From: Streptomyces lienomycini | GTDB lineage: Bacteria; Actinomycetota; Actinomycetes; Streptomycetales; Streptomycetaceae | NCBI RefSeq assembly: GCF_027947595.1 | Contig: NZ_CP116257.1 | Span: 7,799,970 to 7,863,969 of the forward strand | Reading direction: 5' to 3' | Length of the DNA stretch: 64,000 bases | Part shown: positions 55,249-63,999 of the stretch, one piece after another | Layout of the letters: each line of letters begins with the position of its first letter | How positions within the stretch are numbered: the stretch's first letter is position 1 | Translations under genes and position numbers: made by a program | Notes under the pieces: model-generated | Databases searched by the model: none | Seen by the model: only the letters and a program-made list of their open reading frames with translations | What the model was told of the DNA's origin: nothing

Positions 55249-55275
55249 GGGAATGCGCGCCCCGTAGGATCCGTT
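55249..55275 (+). promoter_or_regulatory. SigR promoter of trxBA
   Basis: GGGAAT (55249-55254), 18 bp, GTT (55273-55275): an exact match to the SigR consensus, 72 bp before the trxB start. In S. coelicolor trxBA is induced by SigR under thiol oxidation. TAGGAT at 55265-55270 could serve a second, constitutive promoter. Confidence 0.9.
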
Positions 55276-55347
55276 AGGTGGGGTGAGAGTTCCGAGTGCA
55301 GCTCCACCCGGCCCCGAAGACGCAGTCCAGAGACGAGGAATGAAGCC

Positions 55348-56316
55348 GTGAGCGACGTCCGAAACGTGATCATCATCGGCTCCGGGCCCGCCGGCTACAC
55401 GGCGGCGCTCTACACCGCACGCGCCTCGCTGAAGCCGCTGGTGTTCGAAGGTGCCGTCACCGCGGGCGGAGCGCTGATGAACACCACCGAGGTGGAGAAC
55501 TTCCCCGGCTTCCAGGACGGCGTCATGGGCCCCGAGCTCATGGACAACATGCGCGCCCAGGCGGAGCGCTTCGGTGCGGAGCTGATCCCCGACGATGTCG
55601 TCGCTGTCGACCTCACCGGTGAGATCAAGACCGTCACCGACACCGCGGGCACGGTCCACCAGGCCAAGGCTGTCATCGTCACCACGGGTTCCCAGCACCG
55701 CAAGCTCGGCCTCCCGAACGAGGACGCTCTCTCCGGCCGCGGCGTCTCCTGGTGTGCGACCTGCGACGGCTTCTTCTTCAAGGACCAGGACATCGCCGTG
55801 ATCGGCGGTGGGGACACCGCGATGGAGGAGGCCACGTTCCTCTCCCGCTTCGCGAAGTCCGTGACGATCGTCCACCGCCGGGACACCCTGCGCGCCTCCA
55901 AGGCGATGCAGGAGCGCGCCTTCGCCGACCCCAAGATCACGTTTGTCTGGGACAGCGAGGTCGCGGAGGTCCAGGGTGAGCAGAAGCTGGCGGGGCTGAA
56001 GCTGCGCAACGTCAAGACCGGCGAGCTCTCGGACCTGCCGGTGACCGGCCTGTTCATCGCGATCGGCCACGATCCGCGCACCGAGCTCTTCAAGGGCCAG
56101 CTCGATCTGGACCCGGAGGGCTACCTGAAGGTCGACTCGCCGTCGACCCGCACCAACCTGACGGGTGTCTTCGGCGCCGGTGATGTGGTGGACCACACCT
56201 ACCGCCAGGCGATCACCGCCGCGGGCACCGGCTGTTCCGCCGCTCTCGATGCCGAGCGCTTCCTCGCCGCCCTCAGCGACGAGGACAAGGCGGAGCCCGA
56301 GAAGACGACCGTCTGA
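55348..56316 (+). CDS. trxB: Thioredoxin reductase
   Basis: 322 residues from GTG 55348 (GAGGAA 9 bases upstream). FAD motif [19 protein letters not shown], redox pair CATC (Cys136, Cys139), NADPH motif [21 protein letters not shown], and the C-terminal [24 protein letters not shown]. It reduces TrxA with NADPH in the cytoplasm; trxA follows 38 bp later. Driven by a SigR promoter. Confidence 0.97.
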   Translation: MSDVRNVIIIGSGPAGYTAALYTARASLKPLVFEGAVTAGGALMNTTEVENFPGFQDGVMGPELMDNMRAQAERFGAELIPDDVVAVDLTGEIKTVTDTAGTVHQAKAVIVTTGSQHRKLGLPNEDALSGRGVSWCATCDGFFFKDQDIAVIGGGDTAMEEATFLSRFAKSVTIVHRRDTLRASKAMQERAFADPKITFVWDSEVAEVQGEQKLAGLKLRNVKTGELSDLPVTGLFIAIGHDPRTELFKGQLDLDPEGYLKVDSPSTRTNLTGVFGAGDVVDHTYRQAITAAGTGCSAALDAERFLAALSDEDKAEPEKTTV

Positions 56317-56354
56317 TCCCCATCCCCTCGCACCAACCAGTTAAGGAGCCCGCC

Positions 56355-56687
56355 GTGGCCGGCACCCTGAAGCATGTGACCGACGACTCGTTCGAGCAGG
56401 ATGTCCTCAAGAACGACAAGCCCGTCCTGGTGGACTTCTGGGCCGCCTGGTGCGGTCCGTGCCGCCAGATCGCGCCGTCGCTCGAGGCGATCGCGGCCGA
56501 GTACGGCGACAAGATCGAGATCGTCAAGCTGAACATCGACGAGAACCCGGGTACGGCTGCCAAGTACGGCGTCATGTCCATCCCGACCCTGAACGTCTAC
56601 CAGGGCGGCGAGGTCGCCAAGACCATCGTCGGTGCCAAGCCGAAGGCCGCGATCGTTCGCGACCTTGAGGACTTCATCGCCGACTGA
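56355..56687 (+). CDS. trxA: Thioredoxin
   Basis: 110 residues from a GTG with TAAGGAG upstream. The active site is WCGPC (Cys33, Cys36), with the cis-proline in SIPTLNVYQGG. It shares the SigR-controlled transcript with trxB. A parS starts one base after the stop, followed by the terminator. Confidence 0.97.
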   Translation: MAGTLKHVTDDSFEQDVLKNDKPVLVDFWAAWCGPCRQIAPSLEAIAAEYGDKIEIVKLNIDENPGTAAKYGVMSIPTLNVYQGGEVAKTIVGAKPKAAIVRDLEDFIAD

Positions 56688-56688
56688 C

Positions 56689-56702
56689 GTTTCACGTGAA
56701 AC
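56689..56702. other. parS: parS site after trxA
   Basis: Perfect GTTTCACGTGAAAC, between the trxA stop and the terminator stem, 1 bp from each. Confidence 0.95.
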
Positions 56703-56703
56703 A

Positions 56704-56738
56704 CGAAGGGGCCGACCCACCGCGGGTCGGCCCCTTCG
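56704..56738. terminator. Bidirectional terminator between trxA and GNAT gene
   Basis: A perfect 15-bp stem (56704-56718 with 56724-56738) with a 5-nt loop, between convergent genes. Confidence 0.92.
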
Positions 56739-56740
56739 CT

Positions 56741-57358
56741 TTACAACGGGCGCAACACGGGTTCCTTCTGGACAGCTCCCAGAAGGCGGTCCAACGCCAT
56801 CTCCACGTCTTCCTTCCAGGACAGCGTGGATCGAAGGTCCAGCCGCAGCCGCGGATGTCGAGGATGCGGCCGCACCGTCTTGAAGCCCACTGCCAGCAGA
56901 TGGTCCGCCGGCAGCACGCAGGCGGGTTCCTTCCAGCGAGCATCACCGAACGCTTCGATGGCCTTGAAGCCCCGGCGCAGCAAATCCTTGGCCACCGTCT
57001 GCACCATCACCCGGCCCACCCCCTGGCCCTGGTACCCCGGCACCACGAACGCGGTCATCAACTGCACCGCGTCAGGCGATACCGGACTGGTGGGGAAGGC
57101 CGTCGAGCGCGGGACGTAAGCAGGGGGCGCGTAGAGGACGAAGCCCACCGGTATGTCATCGACATAGACCACCCGGCCGCACGACCCCCAGTCCAACAGG
57201 ACGGCGGAGATCCAGGACTCCTTCTCCAGGGCCGGCGTGCCCGCCTTTACCGCGGCCTCGCCACTGACGGGGTCCAGTTCCCAGAAGACGCACGAGCGAC
57301 AGCGCTGGGGAAGGTCCTGAAGGTTGTCCAGCGTGAGCGGTACGAGCCGGCGGCCCAT
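56741..57358 (-). CDS. GNAT acetyltransferase downstream of parB
   Basis: 205 residues: PVGFVLYAPPAYVPRS, VQLMTAFVVPGYQGQGVGRVMVQTVAKDLLRRGFKAIEAFGD with the acetyl-CoA loop QGQGVG, then a C-terminal basic stretch. ATG 57358 has GAGGA nine bases upstream. Early cysteines (CRSCVFWE) are unusual for GNATs. It lies beyond the parB terminator. An overlapping small frame covers its start. Confidence 0.87.
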   Translation of the reverse strand: MGRRLVPLTLDNLQDLPQRCRSCVFWELDPVSGEAAVKAGTPALEKESWISAVLLDWGSCGRVVYVDDIPVGFVLYAPPAYVPRSTAFPTSPVSPDAVQLMTAFVVPGYQGQGVGRVMVQTVAKDLLRRGFKAIEAFGDARWKEPACVLPADHLLAVGFKTVRPHPRHPRLRLDLRSTLSWKEDVEMALDRLLGAVQKEPVLRPL

Positions 57359-57504
57359 GAAGGCTGTTCCTCGCTTCCTTCGCCTGCCGCGTCGCGGGCG
57401 GCTGTCAGAGCGCTCCGTTCCCTGAGCAGGCTGCCGAGGAACCCACCGACCGCGCCCAGCCCCAAGCCCGCGCCCACCAGTTCGGTACGGCTCATCGTTC
57501 GCAT
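57247..57504 (-). CDS. Possible small membrane protein overlapping the GNAT start
   Basis: 85 codons on the minus strand, overlapping the acetyltransferase gene by 112 bp in another frame. In its favour, GGAGGAAGG lies 8 bases before ATG 57504, and the first 35 residues look like a membrane helix (ELVGAGLGLGAVGGFLGSLL) followed by charged residues. Against it, the last ~45 residues are the shadow of the GNAT gene and have no family look. It may be a short real protein whose true end is unclear. Confidence 0.4.
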   Translation of the reverse strand: MRTMSRTELVGAGLGLGAVGGFLGSLLRERSALTAARDAAGEGSEEQPSWAAGSYRSRWTTFRTFPSAVARASSGNWTPSVARPR

Positions 57505-57601
57505 GGCCCCTGCCTTCCTCCCAGAGGTACTGCCAGGTGACAACGCCATCCCGATCGCATCGTATCGACGATGCGGTGACCTCGACACCGGCGCAGAGCA
57601 A

Positions 57602-57644
57602 AGGGCGGGCCGTGTTCCGGTATGCACCGGACACGGCCCGCCCT
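57602..57644 (-). terminator. Terminator after parB
   Basis: A stem of 19 pairs with one bulged T (57602-57621 with 57626-57644) and a 4-nt loop, 44 bp past the parB stop. Confidence 0.9.
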
Positions 57645-57687
57645 CGATGGAGAGGGAGCACCACCAGGCGCTCCCTCCCTCCAGACA

Positions 57688-58788
57688 TCAGGCCTCGGCG
57701 TCTTCGTCCTCGTCGTCCAGGAGGCCCTTCTGCAGGACGGGCCCCTCGCCGGGAGCGAGACTTCCGAGAATGCGCTCAAGGTCCTCCATGGAGGCGAACT
57801 CCACGGTGATCTTGCCCTTCTTCTGTCCCAGGTCGACCTTCACGCGCGTCTCGAAGCGGTCCGAGAGGCGCGTCGCCAGGTCCGAGAGCGCCGGGGAAAC
57901 CAGGGCGCCGGCTCGCGGTCCCTTGGCTCGCTGCGGCTTCTGCGGTCGGGAACCCATGAGGGTCACGATCTCTTCGACCGATCGCACCGAGAGCCCTTCG
58001 GCCACGATGCGGTGGGCCAGCCGGTCCTGCTCCTCCGGGTCATCGACAGACAGCAGTGCTCGCGCATGCCCCGCGGAGAGCACACCTGCGGCCACCCGGT
58101 TCTGAACCTTCGGGGAGAGCTTCAGCAGACGCAGTGTGTTGGAGACCTGCGGGCGGGAGCGACCGATACGGTCCGCCAGCTGATCATGCGTGCAGTCGAA
58201 GTCCTTCAGCAGCTGGTCGTAGGCGAAGGCCTCTTCCAGCGGGTTCAGCTGGGCACGGTGGAGATTCTCCAGCAGCGCGTCCAGGAGGAGCTTCTCGTCC
58301 TCCGTCGCCCGCACGATCGCCGGGATCGCATCCAGCTCCAGCTCCCGACAGGCACGGAAGCGGCGCTCACCCATAATGAGCTCGTAGCGCCCCGGCTCCG
58401 TCGGCCGGACAACAACCGGCTGGAGAAGGCCGACCTCCCTGATGGAGGTGACGAGCTCCGCCAGTGCGTCGTCGTCGAAGTCCTTGCGCGGTTGCTTCGG
58501 GTTCGGTGTGATGGCGTCGAGAGGAATCTCGGCGAAGTGCGCCCCCATGGGGGGCCGAAGCGCCTCGGCACCGCTGGGGGTGATCGGCTCCCCTGTTTCA
58601 CGTGAAACACGCGACAGGGTGGCCACCTTCGCCGCCGCCACTCCGCGCTCGTTCGGCAGCAGAGGCATCGCCCCCGGGGCCGTGGAAACCGCACCGCCCA
58701 AAGCCGCCGAGGCGACCGACTTCTCAGTCGGGGCGTTGGGGATCAGTGCGCCCAGACCTCGGCCCAACCCCCTCCGTCGCTCACTCAC
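57688..58788 (-). CDS. parB: Chromosome partition protein ParB
   Basis: 366 residues from a GTG that overlaps the parA stop (GTGA). The N-terminal CTP-binding part has IPLDAITPNPKQPRKDFDDDALAELVTSIREVGLLQPVVVRP and the arginine patch GERRFRACREL. The helix-turn-helix is AFAYDQLLKDFDCTHDQLADRIGRSRPQVSNTLRLLKL, and the C-terminal dimer domain ends in DEDEDAEA. It binds parS, spreads, and builds the segregation complexes that septate prespores need. The gene contains a parS. Confidence 0.97.
   Translation of the reverse strand: MSERRRGLGRGLGALIPNAPTEKSVASAALGGAVSTAPGAMPLLPNERGVAAAKVATLSRVSRETGEPITPSGAEALRPPMGAHFAEIPLDAITPNPKQPRKDFDDDALAELVTSIREVGLLQPVVVRPTEPGRYELIMGERRFRACRELELDAIPAIVRATEDEKLLLDALLENLHRAQLNPLEEAFAYDQLLKDFDCTHDQLADRIGRSRPQVSNTLRLLKLSPKVQNRVAAGVLSAGHARALLSVDDPEEQDRLAHRIVAEGLSVRSVEEIVTLMGSRPQKPQRAKGPRAGALVSPALSDLATRLSDRFETRVKVDLGQKKGKITVEFASMEDLERILGSLAPGEGPVLQKGLLDDEDEDAEA
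58595..58608. other. parS: parS site inside parB
   Basis: Perfect GTTTCACGTGAAAC read in frame as VSRET near residue 62, in the variable linker before the conserved ParB domain. Confidence 0.95.
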
Positions 58789-59780
58789 TGGATCCCCTCC
58801 ACCATGTTCGGGTCATTCTGAGCGCCGAGGTGAGCGTGGGTGCCGTCGTAGTTGAGGCCCACACCCTTCAGCGCGATCTCCCGGGCCGCCTCCAGATAGG
58901 AGAGGGCTCCGCTCGATCCTGGATCGTAGGTCAGTACCGTCTGCCCGTAGCTCGGGGCTTCGGAGATACGGACCGAGCGGGGAATGCTCGTCCGCAGTAC
59001 CTCCTCACCGAAGTGGCTGCGCACCTCGTCCGCCACCTGTGACGCGAGGCGCGTCCGGCCGTCGTACATGGTGAGGAGGATCGTCGACACGTGCAGTGTG
59101 GGGTTGAGATGCCCCCGAACCAGGTCGACGTTGCGCAACAGCTGTCCGAGACCCTCCAGCGCGTAGTACTCGCACTGGATCGGGATCAGCACCTCCTGAC
59201 CCGCGACGAGTGCGTTCACCGTCAGCAGGCCGAGGGAGGGAGGGCAGTCGATGAGGATGTAGTCCAGCGGCTGCTCGTACGCCGTGATCGCCCGCTGGAG
59301 CCGACTCTCGCGGGCGACCAGGGAGACCAGTTCGATCTCCGCACCGGCGAGATCGATCGTGGCGGGCGCGCAGAACAGGCCCTCGACATCCGGGACCGGC
59401 TGGACCACTTCCGAGAGCGGTCGGCTCTCGACCAGTACGTCGTAGATGGAGGGCACATCGGCGTGATGGTCGATTCCCAGCGCGGTGGAGGCGTTGCCCT
59501 GCGGGTCCAGGTCGACGACCAGGACTCTGGCACCGTGCAGGGCGAGTGACGCGGCAAGATTGACGGTCGTCGTCGTCTTACCCACACCACCCTTCTGATT
59601 CGCCACGACCATGACCCGGGTCTGCTCCGGCCGCGGGAGTCCCTCGCCGGCGCGGCCCAGAGCCTCCACTGCCAGTTGGGCAGCACGACCGATCGGTGTG
59701 TCGTCCATCGGCGGCGGTGTTTCACGTGAAACATCCGCCCCCATCGACTCGGTACGGGGGCCGGGGACCGGATCGGTCAT
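58785..59780 (-). CDS. parA: Chromosome partition ATPase ParA
   Basis: Deviant Walker A KGGVGKTTTTVNLAASLA, then VVDLDPQGNASTALG, ILIDCPPSLGLLTVNAL and the C-terminal RSVRISEAPSYGQTVLTYDP. It forms dynamic filaments in aerial hyphae and positions ParB complexes. The start is uncertain: ATG 59780 (331 residues) is given; ATG 59708 (307), 59858 and 59927 are in frame and none has a good ribosome-binding site except perhaps 59927 (GAGAGG, close). Overlaps parB by 4 bp. Confidence 0.92.
   Translation of the reverse strand: MTDPVPGPRTESMGADVSRETPPPMDDTPIGRAAQLAVEALGRAGEGLPRPEQTRVMVVANQKGGVGKTTTTVNLAASLALHGARVLVVDLDPQGNASTALGIDHHADVPSIYDVLVESRPLSEVVQPVPDVEGLFCAPATIDLAGAEIELVSLVARESRLQRAITAYEQPLDYILIDCPPSLGLLTVNALVAGQEVLIPIQCEYYALEGLGQLLRNVDLVRGHLNPTLHVSTILLTMYDGRTRLASQVADEVRSHFGEEVLRTSIPRSVRISEAPSYGQTVLTYDPGSSGALSYLEAAREIALKGVGLNYDGTHAHLGAQNDPNMVEGIQ
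59719..59732. other. parS: parS site at the parA 5' end
   Basis: Perfect GTTTCACGTGAAAC. Depending on the parA start it is either coding (VSRET) or 11 bp upstream of the start. Confidence 0.95.
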
Positions 59781-59894
59781 CGGTCCCGCGATATTGGCGT
59801 CGGACCGCAAGGATTCACTCTCCTCGACTTCAGGCTCGCAATGAACAGAGCCTCCCATGCCTTCGGGGTCATGAACCAGTGAGGCCTGCTCTTC

Positions 59895-59921
59895 TGTGGA
59901 GAAATCCACCTCTGTGGACAA
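59895..59921 (-). promoter_or_regulatory. Two DnaA boxes upstream of parA
   Basis: On the minus strand TTGTCCACA (59913-59921) and TTCTCCACA (59895-59903), same orientation, 18 bp apart start to start. Both fit the Streptomyces DnaA-box pattern. Confidence 0.55.
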
Positions 59922-60016
59922 CTCCATGCCCTCTCTGAGTGCCCCGAGAGGCTTTCGGTCGTGGGGGTCGGCCGCGGCGCGGCCGCGACTGATGATGCCG
60001 TGCAGCAGTGAGCGAC

Positions 60017-60030
60017 GTTTCACGTGAAAC
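60017..60030. other. parS: parS site between parA and rsmG
   Basis: Perfect GTTTCACGTGAAAC upstream of parA. Confidence 0.95.
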
Positions 60031-60161
60031 ACGATGCACAGCCACAGATGCCGAACTGCCGCGACACTCCGGCATGCGCGGGTACGGCAGCTTGTGTGGA
60101 GTACGACGGCAGCACCAGAACGGACTCGCCCCGACAACGGCCGCCGCCACCGGCAGTGACG

Positions 60162-60881
60162 CTATCCGCGACGCCGCCGCGTCCGGCCCGTCCGGGCGGC
60201 CTTCGCCCGCTTGGCGGCAAAACGCACACCGCCCGGGCTCTCACCGACCTCGACCCGCACCACGGTGGACATGGGATCGACTACGCCCTCACCGACGTGA
60301 AGGATCGACGTCTCCTCCGCACCGAGCTTGCTCAGCGCCGCAGTGGCGGCCTTCAGCTCCTCCTCGGCCGTGTCGCCCTTGAGGGCGAGCATCTCCCCGT
60401 ACGGGCGCAGCAGCGGGATCCCCCAGGCGGCGAGGCGGTCCAGCGGAGCGACGGCACGGGCCGTCACGACATGAACCGGAGGCAGCTTGCCCATGACCTC
60501 CTCGGCACGCCCACGCACAACGGTGACATGGTCCAGGCCGAGCAGTTCCACGACCTCGGTCAAGAAGTTGGTACGGCGCAGCAGTGGCTCCAGGAGGGTG
60601 ATCTTCAGGTCCTCCCGTACCAGCGCCAGCGGGATCCCGGGCAGACCGGCGCCCGAACCTACGTCGCAGACGGTCACTCCCTCGGGGACGACCTCCGAGA
60701 GCACCGCGCAGTTCAGCAGGTGCCGCTCCCAGAGGCGCGGCACTTCACGCGGACCGATCAGACCGCGCTTCACCCCCGCCTCGGCAAGGAGTTCCGCGTA
60801 GCGGACCGCGTCCGCGTAGCGATCACCGAATACGTCGCGTGCCTGCTCGGGTACAGGGGGAAGCTCCGCTGCCTCCGACAC
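60162..60881 (-). CDS. rsmG: 16S rRNA m7G methyltransferase RsmG (GidB)
   Basis: 239 residues from GTG 60881, with GGAAGGA about 8-9 bases upstream. The SAM-binding motif is VCDVGSGAGLPGIPLALVREDLKITLLEP, with TARAVAPLDRLAAWG and YGEMLALKG later. It methylates 16S rRNA near position 527; loss gives low-level streptomycin resistance. The basic C-terminus (RTGRTRRRRG) is typical here. In the usual jag-rsmG-parA order. Confidence 0.96.
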   Translation of the reverse strand: MSEAAELPPVPEQARDVFGDRYADAVRYAELLAEAGVKRGLIGPREVPRLWERHLLNCAVLSEVVPEGVTVCDVGSGAGLPGIPLALVREDLKITLLEPLLRRTNFLTEVVELLGLDHVTVVRGRAEEVMGKLPPVHVVTARAVAPLDRLAAWGIPLLRPYGEMLALKGDTAEEELKAATAALSKLGAEETSILHVGEGVVDPMSTVVRVEVGESPGGVRFAAKRAKAARTGRTRRRRG

Positions 60882-60957
60882 GGGGACCGTCCTTCCGTAC
60901 GGCGCCGGCGTCGAGGACACCGGTGCCAGAACCACCAGAACTATCAGGCTGACAAAA

Positions 60958-60990
60958 TTCGGCCCCGCCTGCGCAACAGACGGGGCCGGA
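60958..60990 (-). terminator. Hairpin after jag
   Basis: CGGCCCCG (60960-60967) pairs with CGGGGCCG (60981-60988), extended by T-G and T-A pairs, 16 bp past the jag stop. It could be an attenuator between jag and rsmG. Confidence 0.55.
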
Positions 60991-61005
60991 GAACGAGAGA
61001 ACCGA

Positions 61006-61518
61006 TCAGGCGGGAAGCACGACGACGAAGCGCTCCGGCTCCTCGCCCTCGGACTCACTCCGCAGGCCTGCGGCCTTGACCGCGTCATGGACGACCTTGC
61101 GCTCGAAGGGCGTCATCGGCTTCATGCGCACGGACTCGCCGCTGCTCTTGACCTCGGCCGCGGCCTTGGCGCCCAGCTCGGACAGCTCGGCACGCTTGTC
61201 GGACCGGTAACCCGCGATGTCGAGCATCAGCCGGCTGCGGTCACCCGTCTCCCGGTGCACGGCCAGGCGCGTGAGCTCCTGCAGGGCCTCCAGCACCTCG
61301 CCGTCCCGGCCGACCAGCTTCTGCAGGTCCCGGCCGTTCGTGTCGCTGATGATCGAGACGGAGGCGCGGTCGGCCTCCACGTCCATGTCGATGTCGCCGT
61401 CGAGGTCGGCGATGTCGAGCAGACCCTCCAGGTAGTCCGCGGCGATCTCGCCTTCCTGCTCGAGGCGGGTCAGGGTGTCTGCGCCCTCGGCAGCGGCGGA
61501 GGTGGTGCCTTCCGTCAC
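61006..61518 (-). CDS. jag: Jag / KhpB RNA-binding protein
   Basis: 170 residues. The KH domain has the GRDG loop (NGRDLQKLVGRDGEVLEALQELTRLAV) and the R3H domain follows (MTPFERKVVHDAVKAAGLRSESEGEEPERFVVV, R-x3-H kept). The N-terminal Jag_N domain seen in Firmicutes is lacking. It lies 15 bp downstream of yidC, its standard partner, and binds RNA in the cytoplasm. Confidence 0.95.
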   Translation of the reverse strand: MTEGTTSAAAEGADTLTRLEQEGEIAADYLEGLLDIADLDGDIDMDVEADRASVSIISDTNGRDLQKLVGRDGEVLEALQELTRLAVHRETGDRSRLMLDIAGYRSDKRAELSELGAKAAAEVKSSGESVRMKPMTPFERKVVHDAVKAAGLRSESEGEEPERFVVVLPA

Positions 61519-61533
61519 GGGATGGACTCCTTC

Positions 61534-62817
61534 TTACTTCTTCGACGGGGACTTGGGCCGCTGCGGGCCCTTGCGCTGTCCGGACTGGGCCTTGCTGCGG
61601 CCGCCGCCGGACTTCTGAGCCGGCTTCTTGGCGGCAGGGGCGGCAGGCTGGTTGTCCGGCTTGTCGTCCTGCGGCTCGTCCGGCTTGGTCAGCGACGTCT
61701 TCGGCTCGGCCTCACCGGCGGTCTTGGACTGGCGCTGCGACTTGCTCTGTCGCTTGGGCTGCTGGCGCTTGGGCGTGGCCGTGGTCGTCACGGTCGAGCC
61801 GTCCGCACTCTGCTCGGCGACGGCGGCGTCGTTCTTCACCACGTTGCCGTCGGTCTGGGCGGCCATGCCCGCCTTGTTCAGGCCGTTGATGAACTTCCGC
61901 TCGGCCTCGTTGCGGTCCCGGCCCTTGGCGACGATGGCCTTCACGATGGCCTTCTGGCCGCGGCCGCGCGTCCCACCGCTCTCGGTGACGCTCTTGTGCA
62001 GCCGCTCCAGGTAGGAGGCCTGCGCCTTGGAGCCGGGCGTCGGGTTGTTGCGGATGACGTACATCTGCTGACCCATGGTCCACACGTTCGTGGTCAGCCA
62101 GTAGACGAGGACACCGACGGGGAAGTTGATGCCGAACACGGCGAACATGACCGGGAAGACGTACATCAGCATCTTCTGCTGCTGCATGAACGGCGTCTTC
62201 ACCGAGGTGTCGACGTTCTTGGTCATCAGCTGGCGCTGGGTGAAGAACTGCGACGCCGACATCAGCACGATCATGATCGCGGTGACGACCCGCACGTCCG
62301 TCAGCGAGGCACCGAGGGCCTCCACCTTCGAGGAGCCGTCGGTGAACTTCGCCGCCAGCGGGGCACCGACGATGTGAGCCTTCTGCGCGCTCTCCAGCAG
62401 GCTCTTGTTGATCACGCCGATGGTGTCGCCCGACGCGATGGCGTTGAGCACGTGGTACAGGGCGAAGAAGAACGGGGACTGCGCCAGGATGGGAAGGCAC
62501 GAGGAGAGCGGGTTGGTACCCGTCTCCTTGTACAGCTTCATCATCTCTTCGGACTGACGCTGCTTGTCGTTCTTGTAGCGCTCCTGGATCTTCTTCATCT
62601 CCGGCTGGAGCGTCTGCATCCCACGCGTCGCCTTGATCTGCTTCACGAAGAGCGGGATCAGGCAGATACGGATCAGGATCACCAGGGACACGATGGACAG
62701 GCCCCAGGCCCATCCGGTGTCAGGTCCGAAGATCGCCCCGTACACCGTGTGGAACTGGACGATGACCCAGGAGACGGGCCAGGTGATGAAGCTGAAGAGG
62801 CTGGCAATCGTGTCCAC
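61534..62817 (-). CDS. yidC: Membrane protein insertase YidC
   Basis: 427 residues, five membrane segments. The core is short like Gram-positive forms (no large periplasmic domain as in E. coli): [69 protein letters not shown], with the conserved Arg of the hydrophilic groove. The cytoplasmic C-terminal ~150 residues are basic and Lys/Gln/Pro-rich, likely binding ribosomes. Between yidD (3 bp) and jag (15 bp), one transcript. Confidence 0.97.
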   Translation of the reverse strand: MDTIASLFSFITWPVSWVIVQFHTVYGAIFGPDTGWAWGLSIVSLVILIRICLIPLFVKQIKATRGMQTLQPEMKKIQERYKNDKQRQSEEMMKLYKETGTNPLSSCLPILAQSPFFFALYHVLNAIASGDTIGVINKSLLESAQKAHIVGAPLAAKFTDGSSKVEALGASLTDVRVVTAIMIVLMSASQFFTQRQLMTKNVDTSVKTPFMQQQKMLMYVFPVMFAVFGINFPVGVLVYWLTTNVWTMGQQMYVIRNNPTPGSKAQASYLERLHKSVTESGGTRGRGQKAIVKAIVAKGRDRNEAERKFINGLNKAGMAAQTDGNVVKNDAAVAEQSADGSTVTTTATPKRQQPKRQSKSQRQSKTAGEAEPKTSLTKPDEPQDDKPDNQPAAPAAKKPAQKSGGGRSKAQSGQRKGPQRPKSPSKK

Positions 62818-62820
62818 TAA

Positions 62821-63195
62821 TCATGCTCCTTGGGCATGGGGCGGGGTCTCTGCGGCCGGGCTCGAAGGACGGGACGGACTCGTGGGAGCAGTCTGTCCTT
62901 CGGTGGCCGGTTCGGCGGCGGAGGGCCCGCCCTTGCGTGCACGCCACGCGTCACGCAGCATTTCGTGCCACCGCGGACGCTTGCGCGGCGGAACATGGTC
63001 CACGCCGCCCAGCGACCACGGATTGCAGCGCAGGATGCGCCACGCGGTGAGCGCCGTGCCCTTGATGGCACCGTGCCGGTCGATGGCCGTGTAGCCGTAG
63101 TGGGAACACGACGGGTAGTACTTGCACACCGGCCCCAGCAGCGGACTGATCGTCCACTGGTAGAGCTTGATCAGAGCCAGCAGCGGGTACTTCAT
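62821..63195 (-). CDS. yidD: Membrane protein insertion efficiency factor YidD
   Basis: 124 residues. The first ~80 are the YidD family ([62 protein letters not shown]). The rest is a basic, then Pro/Ala-rich tail longer than in E. coli. It starts on the rnpA stop (ATGA overlap), so the two are translationally coupled. Confidence 0.94.
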   Translation of the reverse strand: MKYPLLALIKLYQWTISPLLGPVCKYYPSCSHYGYTAIDRHGAIKGTALTAWRILRCNPWSLGGVDHVPPRKRPRWHEMLRDAWRARKGGPSAAEPATEGQTAPTSPSRPSSPAAETPPHAQGA

Positions 63196-63563
63196 CGCGC
63201 GCCCCCTCCCAGTAGCCGCGCCAGGGCGGCGTCCAGGTCTCGGGCCAGCTGTGCATGGTCGGCGTCACCCGCACCGGGCAGCGCTCGTACGACTACCAGG
63301 CTACCGGGGGGCAACAGGTCGATCCGGTCGCGCATCAGATGGCGAAGCCTGCGCTTCACCTTGTTGCGCACCACCGCGACACCCACGGCTTTGCTCACGA
63401 CGAAACCCGCACGTGTCGGGGGAGCGCTCTCCCCAGGCGCGTGCGGGTCCGTGGCACCGCTTCGAAGGTGGACGACGAGGGCCGGGCGGCCGGCCCGGCG
63501 ACCTCGTCGTACCGCGGTCGCGAAGTCCTCGCGCCGCCTCAGCCGGTTGTCGGTGGGCAGCAC
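63192..63563 (-). CDS. rnpA: Ribonuclease P protein component
   Basis: 123 residues from a [44 protein letters not shown] (RNR signature) and a C-terminal acidic helix. It joins the RNase P RNA to mature tRNA 5' ends. The insert [10 protein letters not shown] after the first strand is typical of actinobacteria. 21 bp after rpmH. Confidence 0.96.
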   Translation of the reverse strand: MLPTDNRLRRREDFATAVRRGRRAGRPALVVHLRSGATDPHAPGESAPPTRAGFVVSKAVGVAVVRNKVKRRLRHLMRDRIDLLPPGSLVVVRALPGAGDADHAQLARDLDAALARLLGGGAR

Positions 63564-63584
63564 GATGTCATGACCTGACCGGGA

Positions 63585-63722
63585 TCAGGCGGACAGACGG
63601 GCGCGACCCTTGCTGCGGCGGGTCGCGAGAATCGCGCGGCCGGCACGGGTACGCATACGCAGCCGGAAACCGTGGGTCTTCGCGCGGCGACGGTTGTTCG
63701 GCTGGAAGGTGCGCTTGCTCAC
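63585..63722 (-). CDS. rpmH: Ribosomal protein bL34
   Basis: 45 residues from GTG 63722: [20 protein letters not shown] at the start and KGRARLSA at the end, the canonical L34. First gene of rpmH-rnpA-yidD-yidC-jag-rsmG. Divergent from dnaA, whose promoter closes the window. Confidence 0.98.
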   Translation of the reverse strand: MSKRTFQPNNRRRAKTHGFRLRMRTRAGRAILATRRSKGRARLSA

Positions 63723-63944
63723 TCGGGGGCTCCAGAAAGAATCGGGGTTGGCGGGGTGCCGTCCTGGCTGTCACCGTGCGCCCACGAGTAGCTCGCGTTA
63801 CGCCCGAGTGCACCGCTTTTCTCGGTCACCTTGGACGTGACCTGTGCCCATCGGAGGCAGGCGGCAGCAGCCATCGACAACTCGACCTCGTCACGGTACG
63901 TGGGACTGCGCCATTCGGTCAAACCAACGATGACCGGGAGACAC

Positions 63945-63965
63945 TTGTCCACAGGCTGGGGACAA
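63945..63965. promoter_or_regulatory. Paired DnaA boxes in the dnaA promoter
   Basis: TTGTCCACA on plus (63945-63953) and the weaker TTGTCCCCA on minus (63957-63965), head-to-head and 3 bp apart. This is the arrangement described for dnaA autoregulation in Streptomyces. Confidence 0.85.
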
Positions 63966-63969
63966 CAAC

Positions 63970-63999
63970 TTGAACCCTACCCGTCGCGCTGACTACCGT
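63970..63999 (+). promoter_or_regulatory. dnaA promoter
   Basis: TTGAAC (63970-63975), 18 bp, TACCGT (63994-63999). It points out of the window toward dnaA, and its -35 lies 4 bp after the second DnaA box. The dnaA coding region is not in the window. Confidence 0.8.
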
